Source of the DNA: Pseudanabaena yagii GIHE-NHR1
GTDB taxonomy: Bacteria > Cyanobacteriota > Cyanobacteriia > Pseudanabaenales > Pseudanabaenaceae
Assembly: GCF_012863495.1 (NCBI RefSeq)
Contig: NZ_JAAVJL010000001.1
Coordinates: 930,001-994,000, forward strand
DNA: 64,000 nucleotides
Direction: 5' to 3'
Below, piece after piece: positions 42,521-51,311 of this stretch (position 1 is the stretch's first letter; each line of letters starts with the position of its first letter). The notes under the pieces are model-generated. The model did no database searches and was not told where the DNA came from. It saw only the letters and a program-made list of their open reading frames with translations. The position numbers and the translations under genes are program-made.

Positions 42521-43654
42521 ATGTTATCCAAACTTAAAGTCCAACATTATAAAAGCCTCTTTGACACTGAAATAGATCTAGAACCACTAACTGTCTTTAT
42601 TGGGCCAAATGGCTCTGGCAAGTCCAATATTTGTGAATCTCTAGTTGTATTATCTGATTTCCTTAATAGACTGGCAGGGAGTATCAATAACGCATACAAT
42701 GCCAAGGATTTTTTTTCCCAATCACTTCAAGCCGTGAGTAAAACCCAAGTAAATATTGAGTCTAAATTTTGGCATGGTAATTTAGATCATCTTTGTTTCA
42801 TAGTCAGTGCTCTTAAAAAAAATGAAACCGCTTTATCCAAACTGACTGATCTTTTCGTGAGTTTTGCTTACCCACAGCAAAATATTTTAATAAAAATCCT
42901 TGAAAACGAGATTGCCAAGGAAACTTCAGAGGCTTCACATACGCTTTCTTTAAGTGCATTTCTGGTTGCCAACAACTATCAATTTTCTCCAATTGCAGAA
43001 GCTTTGCGTAAGATTTGTATTTACGATTTTGCTCCACTAAATTTGTCTAACCAAGTTTCATCCAATGGCAGTATGGCAAGAACAGGAGAGGGGATAGCTT
43101 ATGCTTTAGTTGATATCTTACTTAGTAATCGTAAAGGTTTTGATGAATTAGAAGAGAGGCTAAAATTTCTTGTTCCAAACATACAAAAAATCTCATTACC
43201 TCGTAGTAGTAATCAGAGTTTCTCATTACAATTGATAGATAAATATTCAGAACATCATATTCCTGCTTCTGATATATCTGATGGCACATTGAGGATATTA
43301 GCTTTTCTGACAGCGCTATATCAAGAAAACACCCCTAGTATTATTTGCTTTGAAGAAATCGAAAATGGCGTGCATCCTTGGCTACTGCACAAAATGATGG
43401 AGCTATTAAAACTTGTTTCCACGGAAGGAATCACTGGTAAACCAGTTCAAGTATTGATTACAACCCATTCTCCCACGCTACTAAATTATGTCGAACCACA
43501 TCAAGTCCGCGCTGTAGAACTTGATAACGAAGGCAAAACTCAAGTTCATAACTTGCCCACAGATTCTGTCCGTTTTCAAAAAGCACTAGAAGCCTATGAT
43601 GGTTCTCTTGGTGAACTTTGGTTTACCAACCAGTTTGGAGGTAATCCTGCATGA
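42521..43654 (+). CDS. AAA family ATPase (AAA_21/OLD-like)
   Basis: 377 residues, ABC-type ATPase fold of the RecF/OLD group. Walker A is GPNGSGKSN (28-36, Lys34), the signature-like motif ISDGTLRILAFLTAL, Walker B IICFEEIENGVHP and the switch His in TTHSPTLLNYV. The helical insertion between Walker A and the signature lies where OLD-family proteins carry theirs. Proteins of this type power several anti-phage systems with a nuclease partner. Its last 4 bases overlap the start of the next gene, which encodes a TOPRIM-like protein, so the two should be co-translated. Confidence 0.85.
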   Translation: MLSKLKVQHYKSLFDTEIDLEPLTVFIGPNGSGKSNICESLVVLSDFLNRLAGSINNAYNAKDFFSQSLQAVSKTQVNIESKFWHGNLDHLCFIVSALKKNETALSKLTDLFVSFAYPQQNILIKILENEIAKETSEASHTLSLSAFLVANNYQFSPIAEALRKICIYDFAPLNLSNQVSSNGSMARTGEGIAYALVDILLSNRKGFDELEERLKFLVPNIQKISLPRSSNQSFSLQLIDKYSEHHIPASDISDGTLRILAFLTALYQENTPSIICFEEIENGVHPWLLHKMMELLKLVSTEGITGKPVQVLITTHSPTLLNYVEPHQVRAVELDNEGKTQVHNLPTDSVRFQKALEAYDGSLGELWFTNQFGGNPA

Positions 43655-44403
43655 ATCGTGCGATTCGGATTGGGTTAATTGCTGAAGGAGAAGCAGAACT
43701 CGGTGCAAGTATTCCATATATCAACCCAGAAGATGGTGGAAAAATTATCGAAAGATGTAGAGAAGGTGCTTTGCATACTCTGATTAGACGAGAGCTTCAA
43801 GCCATTGGTTTAGATTGTGACTTTGTGCAAAGACATCCTACAAATCATGAAAGTGGAATTTTTACGAGGCGGACTGGGCACTCAATTTTACAACCCAAAT
43901 ATCTTGCCCAAGTGGTCATCGCATGGAAACCTGAAGAGATCGATATGATTTTGATAGTGGTTGATGCCGACGACGTTTTATCCAAAAGACAGCATGATTT
44001 AGAAATTGCTTTAGCTAAAATTCGTAGTAATCATTTAGATGAGAATGAACAGGAAATTAGCGATCGCAGTGCGGGTGGATTAGCAATTAGAAATTTTGAG
44101 ACATGGTTACTTGCCGATACTCAGACTATTTCACAGGTTTTAGGCGTAGATATTGCCAAGTTAGAAAACTTAGAGGATTTAGAAAATACAAAAGAGATTT
44201 TAGAAGATGCGATCGCAAATTCTACATACCTAAATGAGAAAACAAATAATCAACGACCATTAAAAATCCGTTGGGATCTTGCCACTCACATAAATTTAGA
44301 CATCATTAAAAACCATTGTCCTCATGGATATGCAGCCTTTACTCAAAACCTCATAGCAGCAGCAATATGCACCACAAAAAATCAGTTCATTGTTAAATCG
44401 TAG
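43651..44403 (+). CDS. DUF4276-type TOPRIM-like protein
   Basis: 250 residues. GLIAEGEAELGA near the N-terminus offers the TOPRIM Glu, and ILIVVDADDV (D105-x-D107-D108) the metal-binding Asp pair, so it may be a nuclease. NFETWLLADTQTI and a late HCPHGYAAFTQNL fit DUF4276 as I recall it. The gene starts in an ATGA overlap with the AAA ATPase gene, a sign of a stoichiometric pair. ATPase plus TOPRIM pairs such as PARIS (AriA/AriB) and OLD systems are anti-phage; this pair is of similar design, with a different TOPRIM family. Role inferred. Confidence 0.75.
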   Translation: MNRAIRIGLIAEGEAELGASIPYINPEDGGKIIERCREGALHTLIRRELQAIGLDCDFVQRHPTNHESGIFTRRTGHSILQPKYLAQVVIAWKPEEIDMILIVVDADDVLSKRQHDLEIALAKIRSNHLDENEQEISDRSAGGLAIRNFETWLLADTQTISQVLGVDIAKLENLEDLENTKEILEDAIANSTYLNEKTNNQRPLKIRWDLATHINLDIIKNHCPHGYAAFTQNLIAAAICTTKNQFIVKS

Positions 44404-44536
44404 AAACTTTAGCGATCGCTATCACACAATATGTATGCTGATAAACACATAAAAGCAAGGACTGCGATCGCCTATTCATATTGAGGGATTTTGGATAATA
44501 GTCTCAAGTTAGCCATATCCTTGTAGAGAGACTATC

Positions 44537-44884
44537 ATGAGTAAAACGACTTGGAATATTCTCGGTATCCTTACCATTGTGGCGGGGATCCTGCTGTTCA
44601 TGTTAGCCCCAGAAAGATATGCAGCCTTAACTCCAGAACAGCGTCCTACATTTATAGCAGGTGGGGTTTTAATTTTGGCAGTACTTGGCGCGATCGCTAG
44701 TACTTGCTTCTTTCCCAAGTCACGTCCTGTAACCTTACGGATTTTAGGTGCGATCGGCATAGCATCTTGCATATTTACTCTGATCGAAGGTGCTCATCAA
44801 GGAAACTTTTCTAGATTTCCCGTAACGATTGGGTTTTGGCTGCCAGGGTCAGTTTATCTGGTAGTTAAAGGCAAAATGACCTAG
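44537..44884 (+). CDS. Small integral membrane protein, unknown
   Basis: 115 residues with about four hydrophobic segments (NILGILTIVAGILLFML, TFIAGGVLILAVLGAIAST, TLRILGAIGIASCIFTLIE, FPVTIGFWLPGSVYLVV). AGAGAG lies before the ATG. No recognised family. It precedes the M16 peptidase gene by 31 bp on the same strand and may be expressed with it. It contains a GCGATCGC site, so it is probably native. Confidence 0.7.
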   Translation: MSKTTWNILGILTIVAGILLFMLAPERYAALTPEQRPTFIAGGVLILAVLGAIASTCFFPKSRPVTLRILGAIGIASCIFTLIEGAHQGNFSRFPVTIGFWLPGSVYLVVKGKMT

Positions 44885-44915
44885 ATAATTAATCACATCA
44901 ACCATCCATAAACCA

Positions 44916-46382
44916 ATGAATTTACTTCGAGATTTAGTTTTATTTCCTCTATTACTATGCGTTGCTAGCACAACCATACCTAAATCTCTAGAAGCTAAAT
45001 CAAATCCATCAATTCCCCTAGAACGCTATCAGCTAGCCAATGGCTTGCGTGTGTGGCATCAATATCGACCAGATAGCCAATCTGTGATTGTCTATCTGGT
45101 AATAAAAACTGGCTCGCGGAATGAGACTGCTGCCAATAATGGGATTTCTCACTATGTCGAGCATATGGTCTTTACGGGCACAGAACGTTGGAATGAAGAA
45201 CAGGTTAAAGATACAATCTCTAACATTGGTGGGTCATGGAATGGTTGGACAGATCGAGAGCAGACTGGTTACTATGCACTGGTTGCCGATCGCGATATCT
45301 CAACAGCTTTAGATTGGCTATCGCAAATAGTCTTTCATCCGACATTTCCTGTGGATAAGGTGGAGAAAGAGCGACATGTGGTTTTCCAAGAAAAGGGAGG
45401 ACAGTATGGATGGTTGATCAATCAGTTAGAAGCATGGGGATATGGTTACGATCTTAGTCGAGAAGTGGAAAAAGCACTATTCCCAAATTCCACTTTGACA
45501 ATGAGTGTGATTGGAGAAGAGGATTCCCTGAAACGAATTGATCGGAATATGTTGCTGGATTATTACAAACAGCATTACACCACTGAGAATGCGACTCTGA
45601 TCGTGGTTGGCAATATTGAGCCATCACAATTGAAACCCATGGTAACAACCTACTTTGGTAATTTGCGATCGCAAGGGAAACCCAACTCAATTACAAACGC
45701 AATCCCAGCCAATCAAGGAGCCTATCGCGTCAAAGTTGCAGGGCCGATGCTCAATGATCAAATTCGCTTAATGACAGGAGCACAAACTGTCGGTGATAAA
45801 CATCGCGATCGCTGGAGTCTTGATGTTTTAGCGAAAATGATGAATCGTGATTTAACAGACGAGATTCGCACAAAGCGGGGCTTGGTTTATAGTTTATCGG
45901 CTTATAACAATAGTTATGAGGATGTGGGATATTTCGCAGTCTTTACTCGTTCCGAAGAAAAACATCGAGATACGATTTTACAACTCATTGATAGCTATAT
46001 AGAGAATGTGCGACAAGGCAAAGTAGATGAAAAACGTTTAGCAGAAGCAAAAACAGCGTTAATTCGGTCTTGGCTGATCTCACGAGAAGGTAATGGCGCG
46101 ATCGCAGGCTCATTGATATCTTGGTCAGCTATACTCTCAAACACGGAAACCATCCCAGATTATGTCTCAGAAATTGAGAAAGTTTCGGCAAAGGATCTTG
46201 TTCGCGTTGTCCAAACCTATTTTGTGCCACAACATCGTTTTGTAGCAATACATCAGCCTGCCATTACTTTAATCGTTGGGTTACAAATTGCTGGGATAGT
46301 CATCATCATTATTGTAGGAGGGTTCATTATCTATAAAATATGGCGGCGGAAAAAGGTCACGAAAGAAGTTAATTCTCTCTGA
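44916..46382 (+). CDS. M16 family zinc peptidase with C-terminal membrane anchor
   Basis: 488 residues. An N-terminal signal or anchor (DLVLFPLLLCVASTTIP) leads to the inverzincin motif HYVEH (His79, Glu82, His83) with the distal zinc Glu about 76 residues later in HVVFQEKGG. The second domain has the conserved RGLVYSLSAYN. Unusually, the end is a single strong membrane helix (TLIVGLQIAGIVIIIIVGGF) with a basic tail (KIWRRKK), so the peptidase domain would be held at the membrane on the outer side. Only one M16 pair of domains is present; partners are often a second protein. Confidence 0.88.
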   Translation: MNLLRDLVLFPLLLCVASTTIPKSLEAKSNPSIPLERYQLANGLRVWHQYRPDSQSVIVYLVIKTGSRNETAANNGISHYVEHMVFTGTERWNEEQVKDTISNIGGSWNGWTDREQTGYYALVADRDISTALDWLSQIVFHPTFPVDKVEKERHVVFQEKGGQYGWLINQLEAWGYGYDLSREVEKALFPNSTLTMSVIGEEDSLKRIDRNMLLDYYKQHYTTENATLIVVGNIEPSQLKPMVTTYFGNLRSQGKPNSITNAIPANQGAYRVKVAGPMLNDQIRLMTGAQTVGDKHRDRWSLDVLAKMMNRDLTDEIRTKRGLVYSLSAYNNSYEDVGYFAVFTRSEEKHRDTILQLIDSYIENVRQGKVDEKRLAEAKTALIRSWLISREGNGAIAGSLISWSAILSNTETIPDYVSEIEKVSAKDLVRVVQTYFVPQHRFVAIHQPAITLIVGLQIAGIVIIIIVGGFIIYKIWRRKKVTKEVNSL

Positions 46383-46416
46383 GTCATTCTCAATAACAAT
46401 AATATTGGCAGTTTAT

Positions 46417-48267
46417 ATGAGCTTCATTACAAAAGAAAGATTAATAAGTGGATTCGGCATTCTTTTTTTATGTGCCAGCTTTCCGATGGCTAGTTTAGCT
46501 AAAACTCCAGAGATTGAAAGTAACATCAAGATGGGCGGGATTCCTACTGTTTGTCATTTACAAAGGTTGAAAACGATTACGGAACCGACAAAACAAGTCT
46601 CAGTCTTCGCGCTCCAACTCAGACGCTATCAGAAAGCCAATCAAGATCGCCTTGTGTTGCAACTAGTTAATGGCATGGACAAGAAGCAATTTCCTGAAAT
46701 GCAAGTAGAGGCATTGATACAGGTTGTATACCATTACATAGCAGTAAATGAACCTGAAAAAGCAGTTTCTGTGCTTAATCAAGCATCCCAGTTACTACAA
46801 AATGATTTGTCATCAATCAGCAATAATGAGCAATCTAGATGGCAAACCCTTGTTTTTTATAGAGAGAAGTATGATCTTTGGGGAAACTTAGGAATGCTTT
46901 TTATCGAATTAAAACAGCCAGAACTGGCAGAGAAAGCTCTTTTACAAGGACTAAATATCAAACAACAAAAACTCAATGAATCGCCTAGAGACAAGGTTGA
47001 GTATATGGTGAAGATTGCTAGAGGATTGTTTGCCTTGGGCAAGCAAGAACAGGCGATCGCTATGTTAGATAAGAGCTTAGAAGTCACCCAATCCCTCAAA
47101 AAAAGTAATAGCGGTAGAGATAGACAAGACTGGCTAAATTTATTGAACAATCTCAGTTGGGAATATCGTGCGTTCGGAAAAGTTAGTAAAGCTGAGCAGT
47201 TGTTTGCCCAGATTCTTGACTATGCCAACTCCTTTGGTAACCCATTAAGTAAAGTCTGGTGGCTATCGATAATTGCCGAAAGAACTTACTTACCTCCTTC
47301 TGTATTAGATTTTGGCGATGAACGTCAAGCTAAATTGAAGCAGATATTTGGCAAGATTTTACAGACTGCAATCTCGCATCCGACGATTGAGATGAGCAGA
47401 TTTATCACCTATGCGTTAGCCTCAGAATGGTTGCAGTTTTCAGGAGTGGACTCGGCAATGCAGATAGTCAATACTATTGCTGATCCAGTAGAGCGATTTA
47501 AAGGTCTATCTCCCATTTTAGCGAACATTCGCAGTGAAAATGCTAGCAAAGACATCGATCTGCTCGCACCGTTATTACATGAAGCAGAATCGCTAGCGCG
47601 AACAATTCCATCAACTGCTGATCGCGATCAAGCTTGGAATGTCATTGCTAAGACCTATGCCAAGTTAGGTCAATCTCAAACAGCACTACAGATGATTGAG
47701 CAGATTCAATCGGTGGAGCAAAAGCAACAGACTTTGATTGATGTGGCAGATAACCTAGCTCGGAACGACAATCCTGATTTAGCTCTCAGTCTGATCAAGA
47801 ATTTACCAAATAATTTAATGCAGCAAGTTGTATACGACTCAATTCAGGCTTATCTCAAAAATGGAAAGCTAGAAGCCGCCCAAAGTCTACAAGGTCGTTT
47901 ATCCCCAACTTATCGAAATTTTGTCTTGGCAGATCTAGCCAAAGGTTTCGCAAAAGCTGGGCATACCACCAAAGCGCTGAAACTATTGCAACAAGTTACG
48001 GAAACTCGTTGGCAACTTGAGTCCTTTATTTTAATTGTCAAGCAATTTCTTGATGTCGGCGATCTGGAGCAAGCCTTGGTATTTGCTCAACAGATGCCTC
48101 AGTCTTCAGAACCAGATATTTCTTCCAAGGCTTCGTTATTAGAAGAAATTGCGATCGCCTATGCAGAATCAGGACAATATGAAAAATCTCTGCAAATATC
48201 GCAATCTCTCCAAGATCGCTCCATATCTCAACTAGTAACCTGCGCCAAGGGACATACAGGAAAATAA
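46417..48267 (+). CDS. Secreted or anchored helical repeat (TPR-like) protein
   Basis: 616 residues from the ATG at 46417; a TTG 12 bases upstream is possible. The signal sequence ISGFGILFLCASFPMASLA is probably cleaved near AKTPE. The rest is helical repeats in the TPR manner (NEPEKAVSVLNQASQLL, KQPELAEKALLQGLNI, GKQEQAIAMLDKSLEV, GHTTKALKLLQQV, GQYEKSLQISQSL). It is likely a periplasmic or lumenal scaffold. No catalytic motif. It follows the M16 peptidase by 34 bp and could be in the same operon. Confidence 0.75.
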   Translation: MSFITKERLISGFGILFLCASFPMASLAKTPEIESNIKMGGIPTVCHLQRLKTITEPTKQVSVFALQLRRYQKANQDRLVLQLVNGMDKKQFPEMQVEALIQVVYHYIAVNEPEKAVSVLNQASQLLQNDLSSISNNEQSRWQTLVFYREKYDLWGNLGMLFIELKQPELAEKALLQGLNIKQQKLNESPRDKVEYMVKIARGLFALGKQEQAIAMLDKSLEVTQSLKKSNSGRDRQDWLNLLNNLSWEYRAFGKVSKAEQLFAQILDYANSFGNPLSKVWWLSIIAERTYLPPSVLDFGDERQAKLKQIFGKILQTAISHPTIEMSRFITYALASEWLQFSGVDSAMQIVNTIADPVERFKGLSPILANIRSENASKDIDLLAPLLHEAESLARTIPSTADRDQAWNVIAKTYAKLGQSQTALQMIEQIQSVEQKQQTLIDVADNLARNDNPDLALSLIKNLPNNLMQQVVYDSIQAYLKNGKLEAAQSLQGRLSPTYRNFVLADLAKGFAKAGHTTKALKLLQQVTETRWQLESFILIVKQFLDVGDLEQALVFAQQMPQSSEPDISSKASLLEEIAIAYAESGQYEKSLQISQSLQDRSISQLVTCAKGHTGK

Positions 48268-48324
48268 GGAACCGATTTTTTGTGGCGCGGCGAAGCCGCG
48301 CCACAAAAAATTTGGTTCCTTATT
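48263..48324. terminator. Hairpin, about 29-bp stem, GAA loop
   Basis: AATAAGGAACC...GCGCGGC-GAA-GCCGCGC...GGTTCCTTATT, with one unpaired base. It begins at the stop codon of the repeat-protein gene. The core GCGCGGC-GAA-GCCGCGC is shared with the degraded hairpin at 56426-56476. Confidence 0.8.
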
Positions 48325-48479
48325 AAATCGCAGAACCCTAAGCGATCGCCATAAAACCAAGCGCTTGGCAAATGCGTGTATACTCAATTTGCCAAGCAAA
48401 AATCAATCACAGCCAAGTTTTGGAGTTTAGGGTTTGCCATAGGCAAAAGTCCAAATTGCGATAACAGATAAACTGAACT

Positions 48480-49274
48480 ATGCAGCTTAGATATATATTT
48501 CGCGTTGTTAAGACTATGTTCTTAACCTATTACGCCTACATGCTCGAATATCGTGCCGAGCTGTTTATCTGGTTACTATCTAATTCTTTGCCATTTATTT
48601 TGATGGGAGCATGGCTCAAGGCTTCAGAAAATGGTAGCTTTGGCATGACATCGCTAGAATTTATCCGTTACTTTCTCGCCGTATTTATCGTGCGCCAGTT
48701 TAATATTGTCTGGGTGATTTGGGACTTTGAGAAGGAACTCATTTCAGGTCAACTTTCCCATCGGCTATTACAACCCATCGATCCCTTTTGGCATCATTTA
48801 ATCAATCACATTGCCGAGCGTTGGGCAAGATTACCGATGTTGGTGGTTTTGGTAGCACTATTTTTTATTCTCTATCCACAATCATTTTGGATACCCTCAT
48901 TAGCAACTGGTTTACTCGCAACATTTCTGGTGGCGATCGCCTTTTTATTACGCTTCCTAATTCAATATACCTTTGGAATGCTTGCCTTTTGGACAGAACG
49001 CGCTAGTGCGATCGAGCAACTCTGGTTTTTATCCTATATATTTCTCTCAGGAATTATTGCGCCCTTAGAAGTGTTTCCCCCATTAGCGAGGGATATCGTC
49101 CTATGGACTCCATTTCCCTATATGGTCTATTTCCCCTCTGCGATTTTAGTGGGCAAGGCGGTAAATATCTGGCAGGGAATTGGCGTAATGGGGGGATGGA
49201 TGGCAGTTACTTTTGTAATCAATCGCTGGCTATGGCGTAAGGGCATTAAACAATATTCGGGAATGGGTGCATAA
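48480..49274 (+). CDS. ABC-2 family transporter permease
   Basis: 264 residues, six predicted membrane segments. It matches the ABC-2 family often annotated as DUF990-type permease, of which cyanobacteria have pairs: family blocks include RAELFIWLLSNSLPFILMG, FEKELISGQLSHRLLQPIDP and LWTPFPYMVYFPSAILVGK. It should work with an ATPase and often a second permease, neither of which is adjacent. Substrate unknown; family members export lipids, drugs or antibiotics. Confidence 0.85.
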   Translation: MQLRYIFRVVKTMFLTYYAYMLEYRAELFIWLLSNSLPFILMGAWLKASENGSFGMTSLEFIRYFLAVFIVRQFNIVWVIWDFEKELISGQLSHRLLQPIDPFWHHLINHIAERWARLPMLVVLVALFFILYPQSFWIPSLATGLLATFLVAIAFLLRFLIQYTFGMLAFWTERASAIEQLWFLSYIFLSGIIAPLEVFPPLARDIVLWTPFPYMVYFPSAILVGKAVNIWQGIGVMGGWMAVTFVINRWLWRKGIKQYSGMGA

Positions 49275-49376
49275 AATCTATCTAAAAACCAAGCTTAAGC
49301 CTCTTTTCTGATTCAACAAGAGTGAGAAATGCTATATTCTCCACAATAAATTGCCATAAAAGCAGGGATTAACAAT

Positions 49377-50258
49377 ATGAAATGGGATGAAATGCGGGAG
49401 AGCGACAACGTAGAAGATGTGCGTGACGGCTCATCTAGCTCAAGCTCATCACCATTAGGAATGCTCGGCGGTCTAGGTGGACTAGGCTTTGGTGGTATTG
49501 CGATCGCCCTAGTTGCGGGTCTAGTTTTTAAAGTTAATCCTGCTCAGCTTTTAGGCTTTTTATCTAATACAAAGCAACCTGCACCACAGTCTCTAGTCAA
49601 ACAACCCACCAAAGATCGTGACTCTGCCTTTGTCAAATCAATTCTTGGTGATACCGAAGATACTTGGGGAAGAATTTTTAAACAACAACTAAATACTAAC
49701 TATCAAGCCCCTAAATTAGTCCTATTTGCAGGTTCCGTTAATTCGGCATGTGGCTCCGCAAAAACTTCGGCAGGTCCCTTTTACTGCCCTGCGGACAAAA
49801 AAGTATACCTAGATATGGGTTTCTTTAAATATCTAGAAGCTACGGCTGGTAGTGATGCGGACTTTGCGCGAGCCTATGCGATCGCCCATGAAGTCGGTCA
49901 TCATATCCAAAATTTACGCGGCATATCTGGTAATGTCAGACAGCTAAAGGCAAGCTCTAACAAGGTCAAAGCTAACGAACTCTCAGTACGTCAGGAATTA
50001 CAAGCGGATTGCCTTGCGGGTGTATGGGGACATTTCACGGCTCAGCGTGGTCTGATTTCCGATCAAGATATTACTAAGGCTCTCAATACAGCTACGCAAA
50101 TTGGTGATGACTACTTACAAAAACAGTCAAAGAGTGGACATGTAGTTCCCGAATCCTTTACGCATGGCACATCTCAACAAAGGGTCACTTGGTTTAAGCG
50201 TGGTCTGGATACGGGAGATATGAATCAGTGTGATACATTTGCCACCAATCAATTGTAA
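49377..50258 (+). CDS. Neutral zinc metallopeptidase (YpfJ type)
   Basis: 293 residues of the YpfJ/zinc peptidase family. The charged N-terminus MKWDEMRESDNVEDVRDG and a Ser/Gly-rich stretch lead to one membrane helix (about 34-50). The soluble domain has SACGSAKTSAGPFYCPADKKVYLD and the zinc motif HEVGHHIQNL (His171, Glu172, His175), with SVRQELQADCLAGVWGH holding the third ligand. Family function is poorly known. Length and motif order are typical. Confidence 0.92.
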   Translation: MKWDEMRESDNVEDVRDGSSSSSSSPLGMLGGLGGLGFGGIAIALVAGLVFKVNPAQLLGFLSNTKQPAPQSLVKQPTKDRDSAFVKSILGDTEDTWGRIFKQQLNTNYQAPKLVLFAGSVNSACGSAKTSAGPFYCPADKKVYLDMGFFKYLEATAGSDADFARAYAIAHEVGHHIQNLRGISGNVRQLKASSNKVKANELSVRQELQADCLAGVWGHFTAQRGLISDQDITKALNTATQIGDDYLQKQSKSGHVVPESFTHGTSQQRVTWFKRGLDTGDMNQCDTFATNQL

Positions 50259-50279
50259 ACAAAGGGATGAGAAGCGTCC

Positions 50280-51197
50280 CTACAGTCCCTGATCAGTCCA
50301 TGATGTAGGATCTTCTAAAGGCTCTAAATGCGTAAATACTTTGATATTGGGGATAGTTGCCATAATTTTGGATTCAATCTCTTCGCATAAGTCATGTCCC
50401 TCCTGCACAGTCCATGTTCCTGAGACTAAGACATGAAAATAGACAAACCTCTTTGTGCCTGCAATTCTGGTACGAATATCGTGAAATTGGATCTTCTGGC
50501 GATCGTAAGCCGATAAAATCTCATCGATCATTTGCCTTTCCATTAATGGAATAGAAGCATCTAACAGCGCCGATCCACTCTCCTGTATTAGCTTTACGCC
50601 AGTCCAGACAATATTTGCCGCGACCAATAGAGCGATTAAGGGATCAAGAATCAGCCATCCTGTTACAGATACTAATAATATGCCGAGGATTACCCCCACA
50701 GAAGTCCATACATCGGTAAGTAAATGATGAGCATCAGCACGTAACGTAATCGACTGGAGGCGTTTCCCTGCTTTGAGTAAGATCAGGGCAAGTCCACCGT
50801 TGATTGCTGATGCGACTAGGGATAAGACTAAACCGAAACTGATCTGCTCTAGAGGCTGAGGATGCAAGAGTCTAGGGATTGCCGCGATCGCAATACTAAC
50901 CGCCGCAACTAAAATTAATGCGCCTTCAAACCCACTGGAAAAATATTCAGCTTTGGAATGTCCGAAGGCATGTTCCTCGTCTGGAGGTTTCGCGGCATAG
51001 GTTAAAGCCCACACTGCACCGATTGCGGCAATGAGATTGACTCCTGATTCAAGGGCATCGGATAAAAATCCAATGGAATTAGTTAATAAATAAGCACCTA
51101 ATTTCAATCCGATAGTAAGGATGGCGGCTCCAATCGACAGAAAAGCATAAGAACGAGCGGATCTATTTTGCATATCAGATTTTCTAAGAACAGTCAT
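50280..51197 (-). CDS. Cation diffusion facilitator transporter
   Basis: 305 residues, CDF family metal/proton antiporter that exports Zn, Fe, Co or similar cations. Membrane domain with about six helices; the HD pairs of the transport site appear in [13 protein letters not shown] (helix 2 variant) and [15 protein letters not shown] (helix 5). The C-terminal cytoplasmic domain ([26 protein letters not shown], split) is the metal-sensing ferredoxin-like fold. Helix 2 has SD then ES rather than the usual HxxxD, so metal selectivity may be altered. ATG at 51197. Confidence 0.9.
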   Translation of the reverse strand: MTVLRKSDMQNRSARSYAFLSIGAAILTIGLKLGAYLLTNSIGFLSDALESGVNLIAAIGAVWALTYAAKPPDEEHAFGHSKAEYFSSGFEGALILVAAVSIAIAAIPRLLHPQPLEQISFGLVLSLVASAINGGLALILLKAGKRLQSITLRADAHHLLTDVWTSVGVILGILLVSVTGWLILDPLIALLVAANIVWTGVKLIQESGSALLDASIPLMERQMIDEILSAYDRQKIQFHDIRTRIAGTKRFVYFHVLVSGTWTVQEGHDLCEEIESKIMATIPNIKVFTHLEPLEDPTSWTDQGL

Positions 51198-51212
51198 CCA
51201 AGTGATACATCG

Positions 51213-51243
51213 GGTTTCATTTTGCCGTAGGCAAAATGAAACC
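51213..51243. repeat. Inverted repeat, 14-bp perfect stem, GTA loop, upstream of the CDF gene
   Basis: Arms 51213-51226 and 51230-51243 (GGTTTCATTTTGCC-GTA-GGC...). It lies 15 bp upstream of the CDF start codon and so is not its terminator. It shares GGTTTCATTTT with the ends of the nearby insertion sequence, which may be coincidence. Confidence 0.75.
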
Positions 51244-51311
51244 TCAAAACTCTTACTAGCTGATGGTAAGTGGAACCCTCATCCCCCAACCCCTTTTCCC
51301 GCAGGAGAAGG

